A program made the position numbers and the translations under genes. A stretch of 64,000 nt of DNA from Ahaetulla prasina (lineage: Eukaryota; Chordata; Lepidosauria; Squamata; Colubridae): the NCBI RefSeq assembly GCF_028640845.1, contig NC_080546.1:86466257-86530256 (forward strand), in the 5' to 3' direction. Positions 53,281-63,813 of the stretch are shown here, piece after piece (positions within the stretch are counted from its first letter, which is position 1; each line of letters begins with the position of its first letter). The notes under the pieces are model-generated. The model did no database searches. It had not been told where the DNA came from and saw nothing but the letters and a program-made list of their open reading frames with translations.

Positions 53281-53880
53281 ATGTTCTCTCTCTCCCTCCC
53301 TCCCTCCCTCCCTCCCTCCCTCCCTCTCCCTCCCCTTCCCCCTTTCCCTCCCCCTCCCTCCCTTTCCCTCCACCCTCTCTCTCCTTCTCCCTCTCCCTCC
53401 CTCTCCTTCCTACCCCTTCTCTTCCCCTCTCCTTCTCCCACTCTCTCTCCCTCCCTCCCTTCCCTCCCTCCTTCCTCCCCTCTCCTTCCCTCCCTCTCTC
53501 CTTCCTCTCCCCTCCTCTCTTTCCCACCCCTTCTCTCCCCTCCTTCTCCCCTCTCTCTCCCTCCCTCCTCTCCTTCCCTCCCTCTCCCCTCCCTCTCCTT
53601 CCTCCCCTCTCCTCTCCTTCTCCATCTCCCTCCACCTCTCCTTCCCACCCCTTCTCTCCCCTCTCCCTCTCCCTCCCTACCTCCCTTCCCCTTCTCTCCT
53701 CTCCTCTCCCTCCCCCTACCTCCCCTTCCCCCTTCTCTCTCCTTCTCCCTCTCCTTCTCCCTCTCCCTCCCTCCCGTCCTCTCCCTCTCCTTCCCTCTCC
53801 CCTCTCTCCCCTTCTACTTCTCCCTCTCCCTCCATTCCTCTCCCTCTCCTTCCCTCCCTCTCCCTCCCTCCCCCACCCCC
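53281..53880. repeat. (CTCCCT)n polypyrimidine tract
   Basis: About 600 bases of C/T only with few exceptions; Ser/Pro/Leu-rich and Arg/Glu/Gly-rich frames are translations of it. Confidence 0.95.
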
Positions 53881-54416
53881 TTCAATATTTTTCCAGGCTG
53901 CAAATGTTAATCACTTTACAAAGCAGATGAAGGAGGGGAAATGAAGAATGTGAAAATATGCACAGTGAATATTAAATATGTAAAAGACTGTGGGATAGAT
54001 ATTAATAGATTATCCTTCTAGATGCAACATCCATCAAAGACAGAGATTGAAAGATAGGTTATAATCAACTGTATATAAATTTCTGAACTGATCCCTCTCT
54101 ACTTTGTTTCCCTTTTTGAAAACTTGCTATTTTCTTCCGACGGTCATGCAATGCTTTTTTAATTACTTTCAGTTTTCCTAAAGCATTTCATTAACCAGAG
54201 AAATTAGTTTTTACATTCTGGTTCCTGTGCACAACATAGGCAAGCTATTCACGACTGGGCTATTAATCATGGTTCAGAACTAAGACTGGGCTGACTTCCA
54301 TTTTTTCCCCCTTCAACCAAAAGTTTGAGCAGAATTCTTCCAATTTTATTGGATTTCTTTTTTTTTTTCATTTTGCAAAACAATCCTTAGATCGCTCTGT
54401 GCTCACAAATAACAGA
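53881..54416. other. Stretch with no recognised feature
   Basis: No element recognised. Confidence 0.4.
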
Positions 54417-54690
54417 ATAGAATTGGAAGGGACCTTGGAGGTCTTCTAGTCCGACTCCCTGCTCAAGCAGGAAACCCTATACCATTTCAAACAAATGGTT
54501 GTCCAATTTCTTATTAAAAAGCACCCACAACTGCTGGAGCACCCACAACTGCTGGAGGCAAGTTGTTCCACTGGTCAATTGTTCTAACTGTCAGGAAATT
54601 TCTCCTTAGTTCTAAGTTGCTTCTCTCCTTGATGAGTTTCCACCCGTTGCTTCTTCTCCTGCCTTCAGGTTCTTTGGAGAATAATGGATA
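54417..54690 (-). mobile_element. CR1 LINE 3' end
   Basis: 3' end 'agaattggaagggaccttgg' at 54420, then on the minus strand RSNGWKLIKERSNLELRRNF and LTVRTIDQWNNLP. 'gcacccacaactgctgga' is repeated in tandem at about 54521-54556. It abuts the broken end of the BovB. Confidence 0.85.
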
Positions 54691-56590
54691 ATAATAATTT
54701 GGAATTGGAATGTAAACTGACCTTTTCCAATCCTGTAGCCATTGTTGAGTTTTCCAAATTTGCTGGCAAATGGGGTGTAGCACTTTTACTGCGTCGTCTT
54801 TTAAGTTTTTGAATAGCTCAGCTGGAATACTGTCTCCTCCACTAGCTTTGTTGTTGTTGCTCCGATTTCCTAAGGCCCATTTGACTTCACATTCTAGGAT
54901 GTCTGGCTCAAGGTCAGTGACCACCCCATCGTGGTTATCAGGGATGTTAAGCTCATTCTTGTATAGTTCCTCTGTGTAATTTTGCCACCTCTTCTTAATC
55001 TCTTCTGCCTCTGTTATGTCCCTGCCATTTTGGTCCTTTATCATGCCCATCTTTGTATGAAACGTTCCCTTCATATCTCCAATTTTCTTGAATAGATCTC
55101 TGGTCCTCCCTATTCTATTGTTTTCTTCTATTTCTTTGCACTGTTCATTTAAGAATGCATTCTTATCTCTTCTAGCTATTCTCTGGAATTATGCATTCAT
55201 CTGGGTGTATCTTTCTCTTTCTCCCTTGCCTTTCGCTTCCCTTCTTTCCTCAGCTATAGAGTTTCCTCAGACAGCCATTTTGCTTTCTTGCATTTCTTTT
55301 TCTTTGGAATGGTTTTAGTTGCTACCTCTTGTACAATGTTGCGAACCTCCGTCCATAGTTCATCAGGCACTCTGTCTATCAGATCTAATTCCTTAAATCT
55401 ATTTGTCACTTCTACTGTATATTCATCAGGGATATGATTTAGTTCATACCTGAGTGGCCTGGTGCTTTTCCCTACTTTCTTTAGTTTAAGCCTAAATTTT
55501 GCAAGAAGAAGCTCATGATCTGAGCCACAGTCAGCTCCTGGTCTTGTTTTTACTGACTATATAGAGCTTCTCCATCTTTGGCTGCAGAGCACATAGTCAA
55601 TCTGATTTCTGTGTTGACCATCTGGTGATGTCCATGTATAGAGTTGTCTCTTAGGTTGTTGGAAAAGAGTGTTTGCTATGACCATCGTATTATCTTGACA
55701 GAATTCTATCAGCCTGTGCCCTGCTTCATTTTGTACTCCAAGGCCATACTTGCCTGTTATTCCGGTAATCTTTTGGCTTCCTACTTTAGCATTCCAATCT
55801 CCCATGATGATAAGGACATCAATTTTTGGTGTTAATTCCATCAGGTGCTGTAGGGCTTCATAGAACTAGTCAATTTCATCTTCTTCAGCACCAGTGGTTG
55901 GGGCATAGACTTGAACTACTGTGATATTGAATGGTTTGCCTTGGATTCGAATTGAGATCATTCTGTCATTTTGGGGATTGTATCCCAGTATTGCTTTCCC
56001 TACTCTTTTATTGATTATGAAGGCTACTCCATTTCTTCTGAAGGATTCTTGCCCACAGTAGTATACCTGATGGTCATCTGAATTAAATTCGCCCATTCCT
56101 GTCCACTTTAGTTCGCTGATTCCTAAGATGTCGATGTTCAGTCTCGTCATCTCTTGTTTGACCACGTCCAGCTTGCCTTGATTCATGGATCTTACATTCC
56201 AAGTTCCTATGGAGAAAAAATCTTTACAGCATCGGACTTTCCTTTCACCACCAGATACATCCACAGCTGAGCGTCCTTTCGGCTTTGGCCCAGTCGCTTC
56301 ACTCTTTCTGGCACTACTAGTACTAGCCCTCCGCTCTTCCCCAGTAGCATATTGGACACCTTCCGACTTGAGGGGCTCATCTTCCGGCATCATACCTTTT
56401 TTCCTTTTTGTACTGTCCATGGGGTTTTCATGGCAAAGATACTGGAGTGGGTTGCCATTTCCTTCTCCAGTGGATTACGTTTTGTCAGAACTCTCTGCTA
56501 TGACCTGTCCATCTTGGGTGTCCCTGCACAGCATAGCTCATAGCTTCATTGAGCTATGCAAGCCCCTTCGCCATGACAAGGCAGTAATCC
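54691..56590 (-). mobile_element. BovB LINE, 5' half, decayed
   Basis: Minus strand. The 5' end is recognisable near 56590 ('gccttgtcatggcgaaggg') and ORF2 starts near 56420. The AP-endonuclease domain is clear: GTWNVRSMNQGKLD, ISELKWTGMGEF, VQVYAPTT, MGDWNAKVG. Stops at about 55868 and 55558 break it. The linker region continues to 54700 (WALGNRSNNNKASGGD, IPAELFKNLKDDAVKVL, which begins the RT domain). RT catalytic residues and the 3' end are absent. BovB is an RTE-clade LINE known for horizontal transfer among vertebrates. Confidence 0.9.
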
Positions 56591-56699
56591 ATGAGATATA
56601 TATTGTTTATATATAATAATATAAACTTTGATTCATGTATACAACACCCAGAAGTACAGAATCAATATAATCGCAGAAGCAATATAATACAGAGGCACT

Positions 56700-56700
56700 C

Positions 56701-56761
<61 letters not shown>

Positions 56762-56806
56762 GATAGAGATACCTATATAGAGATAGAGATAGATAGATAG
56801 ATAGAT

Positions 56807-56865
<59 letters not shown>

Positions 56866-56890
56866 GATAGAGATACCTATATAGAGATAG

Positions 56891-56958
<68 letters not shown>

Positions 56959-57010
56959 GATAGAGATACCTATATAGAAATTGAGAGAGAGAAAGAGAGA
57001 GAGAGAGAAT
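56700..57010. repeat. (GATA)n/(GA)n microsatellite
   Basis: Blocks of TAGA units interrupted by 'gatagagatacctatatag' at three places, so the array itself is repeated at a longer period of about 110 bases; (GA)n runs follow. Confidence 0.95.
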
Positions 57011-57226
57011 CTAAGCCACACCCAGGCTCCGTCTGGGTCACCAAACAGTCCCCACTGGCTGATCTATTACCATGTCTGTTCCAATTCATGAACCCTTATA
57101 CACCGACAAAATATCTAACTGTTTCATTAACGTCCTTCAATTTCATCCTACTCCATCTGTCTGAAACTCTTTCTCATTCCCCTTCACTAAATAATTTTGA
57201 GAACCATGTCTCATAATTTGTGACAA

Positions 57227-57412
57227 TAGAACAATTAATTAATGGAACAACTTGCCTCCCGACCTTGTGGGTGCTCCAACAGTGGGGGTTTTTAATAAAA
57301 GATTGGACAACTGTTGTTGTTTTTTCTGAAACAATGGCATAGGGTTTCCTGCTTGAGCAGGGGGTTGGAATAGAAAGACCTCCAAGGTCCCTTCCAACTC
57401 TATCCTTCTGTT
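57227..57412 (+). mobile_element. CR1 LINE 3' end
   Basis: 'ttgcctcccgaccttgtggg', 'aaaagattggacaactg', 'agacctccaaggtcccttcc' and the terminal 'ccttctgttattt'. Confidence 0.82.
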
Positions 57413-57629
57413 ATTTATAACTAATATACAAAAGAGACTGGTCCTTGCTCTTGGTCATTATTTTCTTGAGAAATGTCATCCAGGGTGGCTTTGATTAGAT
57501 CTTGAAATTCCACCTGAGTTTTGTTTTGTTTTGTTTTTAACAGAGGCAAATTAATATAGCTTTTTTTCCTAACATTTTTTTCCTCTGAGAATTGAGGGTA
57601 TTTATAGACTTTCTATTTTTTATGTGTGT

Positions 57630-58055
57630 GTGTGTGAGTGGCTGAGTGAGTGAATGAATGAGAAAAAGAGAGAGAGAGAGAGAGAGAGACACACACACAC
57701 ACAGAGAGAGACAGAGAGGAGGAAGGGAGAGGGAGAAGGAGAGAGAGAAGGAGAGGAGAGGGGGAGAAAGAGGGGAAGAGGAAGGGAGAGGGGGAGAGAG
57801 TGAGAAAGAGAAAGAGAGGAGAGGGGAGAGAAAGAGGAGAGAGGGGAGAAAGAGAGGAAGAGGAAGGAGAGAAGGAGAAAGGGAGAGAACGAGAGGGAGA
57901 GGGAGAGAGAAGGGAGAGAGGGGGAGAAAGAGAGGTAGAGGAAGGGAGAGTGGGAGAGAGGGAGAGAGAGAAGGAGAAGGAGAGGGGGAGAGAGAGAAGG
58001 AGAAGGAGAGGGGGAGAGAGAGGAGGAGAGGGGGAGAAGGAATGGGTAAAAAGAG
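57630..58055. repeat. (GT)n, (GA)n and GGGAGA purine tract
   Basis: Short GT/CA runs then about 380 bases of GA-rich purine with GGAGA and GGGAGA units. Frames here are repeat translations. Confidence 0.95.
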
Positions 58056-58604
58056 AGGAACAGATATATATATATATATCTGTGCGTATATATTTGGTTT
58101 CATAGATTTGTTTTCGTGGGACCTCCTTGAAACATTGCCAACCTTACACGGGAAAAGACCTGAATACGCCAAGACTTGCATATATTATATGATATATATA
58201 TATAATATATATGATATATATATCAGTCTCCTTCACATCCCACCTACTTTGAAGTATTCAATTCATTTAGAAAAGAGTTTAGAAAAATCTCTCTTTTCAG
58301 GAATCTCTATGGGAGGTGATTGATGCTTTGGATGCCTTCAGCAGATCTACGCCGTTATGTTGATGCGCAGTGTAGAGAGAATGTTCCTTTCTGCACTGAT
58401 GCCTGCTGCTATTTGAGTGACCCTTTGTGTCATTGGTCCAGATGCTTCCCTATACTGTATAGAGAACATCTTCTCCTGCGGTTTTTTTCTAAATCGAGTC
58501 TAAATGAATACCTTTCCTTCACATGGCTCCTATGGTTTTCATGCCATGTGCAGGGTTGATAAATTGATTCGGAAAAAAAATGTTGGACAAAAATACGTAC
58601 ATTG
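58056..58604. other. Stretch with (AT)n and no recognised element
   Basis: Contains (TA)n at 58066-58080 and 58180-58222; otherwise nothing recognised. Confidence 0.4.
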
Positions 58605-58880
58605 CAGGGGTGAAATCCAGCAGATTCGGACAGGTTCTGGAGAACTGGTAGTGGAAATTTTGAGTAGTTTGGAGAACCAGCAAATGCCACCTCTGGCTGG
58701 CTCCAGAATGGGGTGGGAATGGAGAGTTTGCAATATCCTTCCCCCAGGAGTGGGGTAGAAATGGAGATTTTGCAATGTCCTTACCCCAGGAGTGGGGAGG
58801 GAATGGGGATTTTGCAGTATCCTTCCCCTGCCACACCTACCAAGCCATGCCCACCAAGCCACACCATGCCACCACATCTT
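58605..58880 (-). mobile_element. hAT MITE (family B1), truncated
   Basis: Starts CAGGGGTGAAATCCAGC with 'ttttgagtagtttggagaac'; its right terminus is missing where the LINE begins. Confidence 0.78.
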
Positions 58881-58888
58881 GGCTGGAG

Positions 58889-59227
58889 CATTTTATTTTA
58901 TTTATTTGTCACAACAGTATATATAAGCATAAGCAAGAAATAACTATACAAATTGGATACAATCAAAGGGAACTTTAGGACAGGAACGGTAGGCACGCTG
59001 GTGCTCTTATGCAACACCCCTTACAGACGTCTTAGGAATGGGGTGAGGTCAATAGTAGATAGTCTTTGGTTAAAGCTTTGGGGATTTTGGGAAGAGACCA
59101 CAGAGTCTGGTAGTGCATTCCAAGCATTAACAACTCTGTTACTGAAGTCATATTTTCTGCAATCATGATTGGAGCAGTTCACATTAAGCTTAAATCTATT
59201 GTGTGCTCGTGTATTGTTGCGATTGAA
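58889..59227 (-). mobile_element. Jockey-group LINE 3' end
   Basis: 'gtcacaacagtatatataag' near 58908 and 'ggaatggggtgaggtcaata' near 59035. Same family as 18862-19645; 5' truncated at 59227 where CR1 sequence begins. Confidence 0.82.
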
Positions 59228-59625
59228 GCTTTTTCAAGGAAAGATTGGAGAATCAGTCGTCCAAGGTGGTTTAAGGAATTCCTTCCTTGGGCAGGGGGCT
59301 GTACCAGTGGTGGGTTTCAAATTTTTTTACTACCGGTTCTGTGGGTGTGGCTTGGTGGGCGTGGCTTGGTGGGCGTGGCAGGGGAAGGATACTGCAAAAT
59401 CTCCATTCCCACCCCACTCCAGGGGAAGGATACTTTAAAATCTCCATTCCCACCCCACTCCAGGGGAAGGTTACTGCAAAATCCCCATTTCCTCCCGATC
59501 AGCTGGGACTCGGGAGGCAGAGAATAGATGGGGGCAGGGCCAGTCAGAATTTTTACTACCGGTTCTCCGAACTACTCAAAATTTCCGCTACCGGTTCTCC
59601 AGAACTGGTCAAACTTGATTGCAGA

Positions 59626-61412
59626 GACGACTTCCGGTATCCGGCGGCAACGGACATCTGGAGGTGCCTCTCCTGCCTCCAGTGTCCGAATCCGGCCGCC
59701 TCCGAGGCCCTCAGGGGCCAGGTGTTCCGAAAAGGACACCTGCCGCACGGACGGCTCGCCAGGGTCTCCCAGCCGACATACAGGACTGGGGGACCGATGC
59801 TGGCGCGGCCCTAGGCTCGGAGGGGTTCGGAGGCCTCAGGCGCGGCCATTATTTTGGTCGCCTGGGCGCTGTGCCCGTGACACCGGGCTTTGGATTTATA
59901 ATTGCAGCAGCCTGGTGGCGAACAGGAACGGAGAAGAATTGAGGAAGGAGAAGGAAGGAGATATCGGCAAATGTGAGTGGAGTGCTCCGGAGTGCGGGGG
60001 TTTCTCCCTGCGACTGGAAGGAGCACGAATCACTTTGGAGAGAGGAGAACTTAAAATAACAAGATTACGGTTTTGTGGAGCTCTGGAGAGAAGAGGTGAT
60101 GGAGAAATTTAGGAGGGAGGTTTGAGGCCCCTCCTCTGGGGAACAATGGTGGCGTCCAGCTTCCGCCTTCACTATGAGAATCTTGATGACATCACTTCCC
60201 TTGACTTCCTGGTTGACTAACTGTACTCTGGACTCGTTGCTCCTGTGAGTGCCCCTGGTGGATCCGGAGGAAATTACAAGGATACTGTGCTTGCCTGAGG
60301 ATTTTAAAAATTTTTAAATGGCAAAAGGTCAGAGACCAACTGCTGGAGAAATGGAAGAATTTTGGAAAAGTTATCTAATATGGACAAGAAACTGGATGAA
60401 ATAAGAGCAGAAATTGTGACTATCCAAAAGGATTTAAAGGACACTCAACAAGTCTCAGCAGAAAACAAGCAGAAAGTGGAAGGTCTGGAGGGTGAGATGC
60501 GGCAGTGCAGAAAGAGAGGAGGCGACAGGCAATGCTGTGCTTGGACTACAGATGGATAAAATGTCTTATTTCCTTAGGTTTCAAAATCTGGAAGAAGTGG
60601 ACCAAGAAGACTTGAGAGATGTTGTGACTAAACTGTTGGGAGAATTTCTTGGGAGAGGTGTTGACTTTATGAATTGGGATGTGGATCGAGCTTATAGAGT
60701 TAATTCAAAATATGCACGCACGCATGCAGTTCCTAGAGAGGTTCATGTCAAATTTGTGAGAAGAGAGACGAGAGATGAAATTCTTAGAAAACATAGGAGT
60801 GGGGCACTGACTTATAGGGGCAGGGAGATAGCCATTCTGAGGCAGATTCCCAGACAGGTACGTGAAATGAGAAAGAAATATTACTTTTTGTCAAGCAAAT
60901 TGTACCAGAAGGGAGTAGGCTTCAGATGGCTGATGCCAGAGGATTGATGATTTTCCGGGAGGGCATTACGAAAAAATTAGTACAATTGCGGAGGCTGCGG
61001 CCTACGTGGAGGAACACAAAGCCCTCCTGGAATTAGATGACCCAGGAGTTGAAGAAGGGGAGGTTATAGACCATGGGGAGGAGGCGGCTGCCGCTGTTGC
61101 GGCCCTGGAGTTGGGTCAGGCTGAACCCAGAGTTCTGAGATCCAAAACTAGGAAGTGACAATGATATTTGGTATTGTGTTGGTTTTCCTTATTCTCCTTT
61201 GTATGATATTCTGATTATTCTTGACCCTTCTTTATTGCGTATGTAAGATTGATAAACTTAGCTACTTCGTATCACCTGCTTGCCATATGGCTGTTGTATG
61301 TGTTTAAAATTTTGAGTAAAATTCTTATCTTGTATAAGAAAAATGAAAATTTACCATACCTGATATGTATTTGTATAAACCTTTTTTGACCAATAAAAAC
61401 TTTTTGGATTAA
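59626..61412 (+). mobile_element. ORF1-only L1-type element (HAL1-like)
   Basis: AAACTTGATTGCAGA flanks it at 59611-59625 and 61413-61427. A GC-rich 5' UTR of about 700 bases leads to ATG at 60319. The ORF1 product has a coiled-coil-like segment (MDKKLDEIRAEIVTIQKDL), an RRM-like domain (LRFQNLEE, NWDVDRAYRVN, EVHVKFVRRETRDEIL) and a C-terminal domain ending KLYQKGVGFRW, then an acidic/Ala-rich tail and TGA near 61157. A ~250-base 3' UTR with CAATAAAAA follows; there is no ORF2 at all. Frameshifts near 60360, 60490 and 60945 disable it. Confidence 0.82.
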
Positions 61413-61712
61413 AAACTTGATTGCAGAAAATATGACTTCTGTAATGGACTTGTTAACGCTTGGAACTCATTACCAGACTTTATAGTCTCTACTCAAAATC
61501 CCAAAATCTTCAACCAAAAACTATCCACTATTGACCTCACCCCATTCCTAAGAGGACAATAAGGGGCGTGCATAAGAGCACAAATGTGCCTACCGTTCCT
61601 GTCCTATTGTTCCCTTTCGATATAACAAATTAGCATGGTTGTTGCATAACTTTTGCTTATAAATATATATTTTCTTTTATAATGTGTTGATTTTCTTATG
61701 TTGATGTTTGTG

Positions 61713-61849
61713 CAGTGGTGGGATTCAGCCAGTTCGCACCACTTCAGGAGAACCGGTTGTTAACTGTCTGAACAGTTTGGCAAACTGGTTGTTGGAAGAA
61801 ATCATTAGGGCAGAGAACCGGTTGTTAAATTACTTGAATCCCACCACTG
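61713..61849 (+). mobile_element. hAT MITE (family B2), 137 bp, perfect TSD
   Basis: TGTTTGTG at 61705-61712 and 61850-61857. The empty site exists in the same LINE family at about 18682-18700 ('gatgtttgtgtatactgttg'), confirming the insertion. Termini CAGTGGTGGGATTCA and TGAATCCCACCACTG. Confidence 0.95.
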
Positions 61850-62074
61850 TGTTTGTGTATACTGTTGTGACAAAATGAAATAAAAAAACCAAACAAACAA
61901 AAAAACCTGTTGAAACCTACCTCTGCGCTGGACTAGAAGGAATCTCCAAGACTCCTTCCACTCCTTGGATTCTATGATTGTATGAAAGAGATGGAAGGGG
62001 GAGCACATTTAGAAAAATTCTGCTACATTGCAATTAAAATAATATTATCATGCATGACATTAGACAAAGAAGAG

Positions 62075-62740
62075 GGGCTCAACCTACTTCTCAAACCACC
62101 AGAAAGCAAGGAAAGAAGCAATGGATAGAAACCAATCAAGAAGAGAAAGTAGCCTGGAATTAAGGAGAAACTTCCTCACAGTGAGGACAATTAACCAGTG
62201 GAACAGAAGTTGCCTTCAGAAGTTGTGGGTGTTTCATTACCTAACATAATAACAGAGTTGGAAGGGACCTTGGAGGTCTTCTAATCCAACCCCCTGCCCA
62301 GGCAGGAAACCCTACACCATTTCAGACAAATGGCTATCCAACATTTTCTTAAAAATTTCCAGTGTTGGAGCATTCACAACTTCTTCAGGCAAGTTTGTTC
62401 CACTGAATAATTGTTCTCACTGTCAGGAAATTTCTCCTTAGTTCTAAGTTGCTTCTCTCCTTGATTAGTTTCCACCCATTGCTTCTTGTCCTGCCTTCAG
62501 GTGCTTTGGAGAATAGTCTGACTTCCTCTTCTTTGTGGCAGCCCCTGAGATATTGGAACACTGCTATCATGTCTCCCCTTCTTTTCATTAAAGATGAATG
62601 AAATCATCATTCATCACTGGAGGTTTTTAAGAAGAGACTGGACAGTGGTAATGGTAAATGGTGGAGGTTCTCCTGCTTGAGCAAGGGGCTGGACTAGAAG
62701 ACCTCCAAGATCTCTTCCAGATTCTAGTCCAGTCTAGACT
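62075..62740 (+). mobile_element. CR1 LINE 3' end hosting an inverted CR1
   Basis: 62075-62243 ('ggagaaacttcctcacagtg', 'agaagttgtgggtgtttca') continues at 62610-62740 ('ggtttttaagaagagactgg' to 'agacctccaagatctcttcc'). Confidence 0.8.
62244..62590 (-). mobile_element. CR1 LINE 3' end, inverted inside another CR1
   Basis: 'agagttggaagggaccttgg' near 62252 marks the 3' end; minus strand encodes GDMIAVFQYLRGCHKEE and RRNFLTVRTIIQWN. Pairing with the host CR1 could form a long RNA hairpin. Confidence 0.83.
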
Positions 62741-62755
62741 ACTCTAGTCTTCATT

Positions 62756-62935
62756 CTATTCTATTCTATTCTATTCTATTCTATTCTATTCTATTCTATT
62801 CTATTCTATTCTATTCTTCATTCCCATATTCTATTCTCTCCTATTCTTTATTCCAATATTCTCTTCTCCTCTCCTCTCCTCTCCTCTCCTCTCCTCTCCT
62901 CTCCTCTCCTCTCCTCTCCTCTCCTCTCCTCTACC
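62756..62935. repeat. (ATTCT)n and (TCTCC)n microsatellites
   Basis: About 12 ATTCT units (62756-62818) and about 14 TCTCC units (62862-62932). ATTCT is the complement of the AATAG-type unit AGAAT, but no LINE 3' end adjoins it here. Confidence 0.95.
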
Positions 62936-62939
62936 TCTC

Positions 62940-63423
62940 TTCTCTTCTTTCATTTGGAAAAGGGACAAACTCATTTCCCACTTAGTACTGTAGTGGCCAC
63001 TTGGGTTATTTTAATTTCCGTTCCTTGACTCGCTACCTGGATCATGCCATTACAATCTGGTGCCAGCAAAAGCAACTAATCTGCAGCCAAAACGGGGCTG
63101 CAAATCTCTGTTTATTTAATTTATTTATTTTTTAAATTCCAAACACCATCCCCAATATCTTCAGTGATGGTGGAAGACAGTCTGAGTCTCCGGGGTGCTT
63201 AATAACCATGCAGGCTTCTTTGATCTCCTTCCAAATTCTCTCTCCCCTCAGCAGGTGATGTAAATGTACACCTTCTTGCCATACATTGGCAGTCTGTACA
63301 TAGAACTTGATCTCTCTCTGTTAGCACTTTCCTCCAGGGAAAGATGAATCTTTTGAAGTTCAGTTTGTAAAGATGTTTTGGGAATGGTGAAGTTGGGCAA
63401 CTCTGCTCTGGATTGCTGATGTT
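62940..63423. other. Stretch with no recognised feature
   Basis: No element or gene recognised. Confidence 0.4.
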
Positions 63424-63438
63424 TATATAGGCACTAAA

Positions 63439-63798
63439 AGGGACGCAATGGCTCAGGGGCTAGGACGTTTGAGCTTGTCGATCGAAAGGTCGGCAGCTCA
63501 GCGGTTCGAATCCCTAGTGCTGGTGTGTAATGGGGTGAGCTCCCGTTACTTGTCCCAGCTTCTGCCAACCTAGCAGTTTCGAAAACACGTAAAAATGCAA
63601 GTAGAAAAAATAGGGACCACCTTTGGTGGGAAGGTAACAGCGTTCCGTGCGCCTTTGGTGTTGAGTCATGCCGGCCACATGACCACGGAGACGTCTTTGG
63701 ACAGCGCTGGCTCTTCGGCTTTGAAACGGAGATGAGCACCGCCCCCTAGAGTCGGCAACGACTAGCACGTATGTGCGAGGGAACCTTTACCTTTACCT
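63439..63798 (+). mobile_element. Sauria SINE, full length
   Basis: tRNA-derived head with A box 'tggctcagggg' (63449) and B box 'ggttcgaatccc' (63503), body 'taacagcgttccgtgcgcc' and 'atgagcaccgccccctag', and the BovB-type 3' end 'acctttacctttacctt'. TATATAGGCACTAAA flanks it at 63424-63438 and 63799-63813, a perfect 15-bp TSD, so the copy is recent. Mobilised in trans by BovB-type LINEs. Confidence 0.96.
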
Positions 63799-63813
63799 TA
63801 TATAGGCACTAAA

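Larger units (their letters stand above)
59609..61905 (+). mobile_element. Jockey-group LINE, third layer
   Basis: A very short 5' piece (59609-59625) and 61413-61905 make up one 5'-truncated copy ending 'actgttgtgacaaaatgaaa'. It is interrupted by the L1-type element and by the 137-bp MITE. Confidence 0.82.
59305..61925 (+). mobile_element. hAT MITE (family B1), second layer
   Basis: Starts CAGTGGTGGGTTTCA at 59305; left part runs to about 59608 and the right end 'cctgttgaaacctacctctg' is at 61906-61925. Flanks GGCTGTAC and CGCTGGAC agree at 6 of 8. Confidence 0.8.
59228..61975 (+). mobile_element. CR1 3' end, outermost layer of a four-level nest
   Basis: 59228-59304 ('ttcaaggaaagattgg' ... 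'ttgggcagggggctg') continues at 61926-61975 ('gctggactagaagg' ... 'ggattctatgattg'). Everything between was inserted. Confidence 0.78.

Noticed and set aside
53228..53944. Frames above 200 codons rich in Ser/Pro/Leu or Arg/Glu/Gly
   Set aside because: Translations of the CT-rich tract; no start, domain or bias beyond the repeat.
54691..56590. Horizontal transfer of this BovB copy
   Set aside because: BovB is known for transfer, but a single decayed copy in a squamate-like window says nothing about direction or timing.
63439..63540. tRNA-like A and B boxes, possible tRNA gene
   Set aside because: They are the head of a Sauria SINE with TSD and BovB-type tail, not a folded tRNA. The other tRNA-like heads here are also SINEs.
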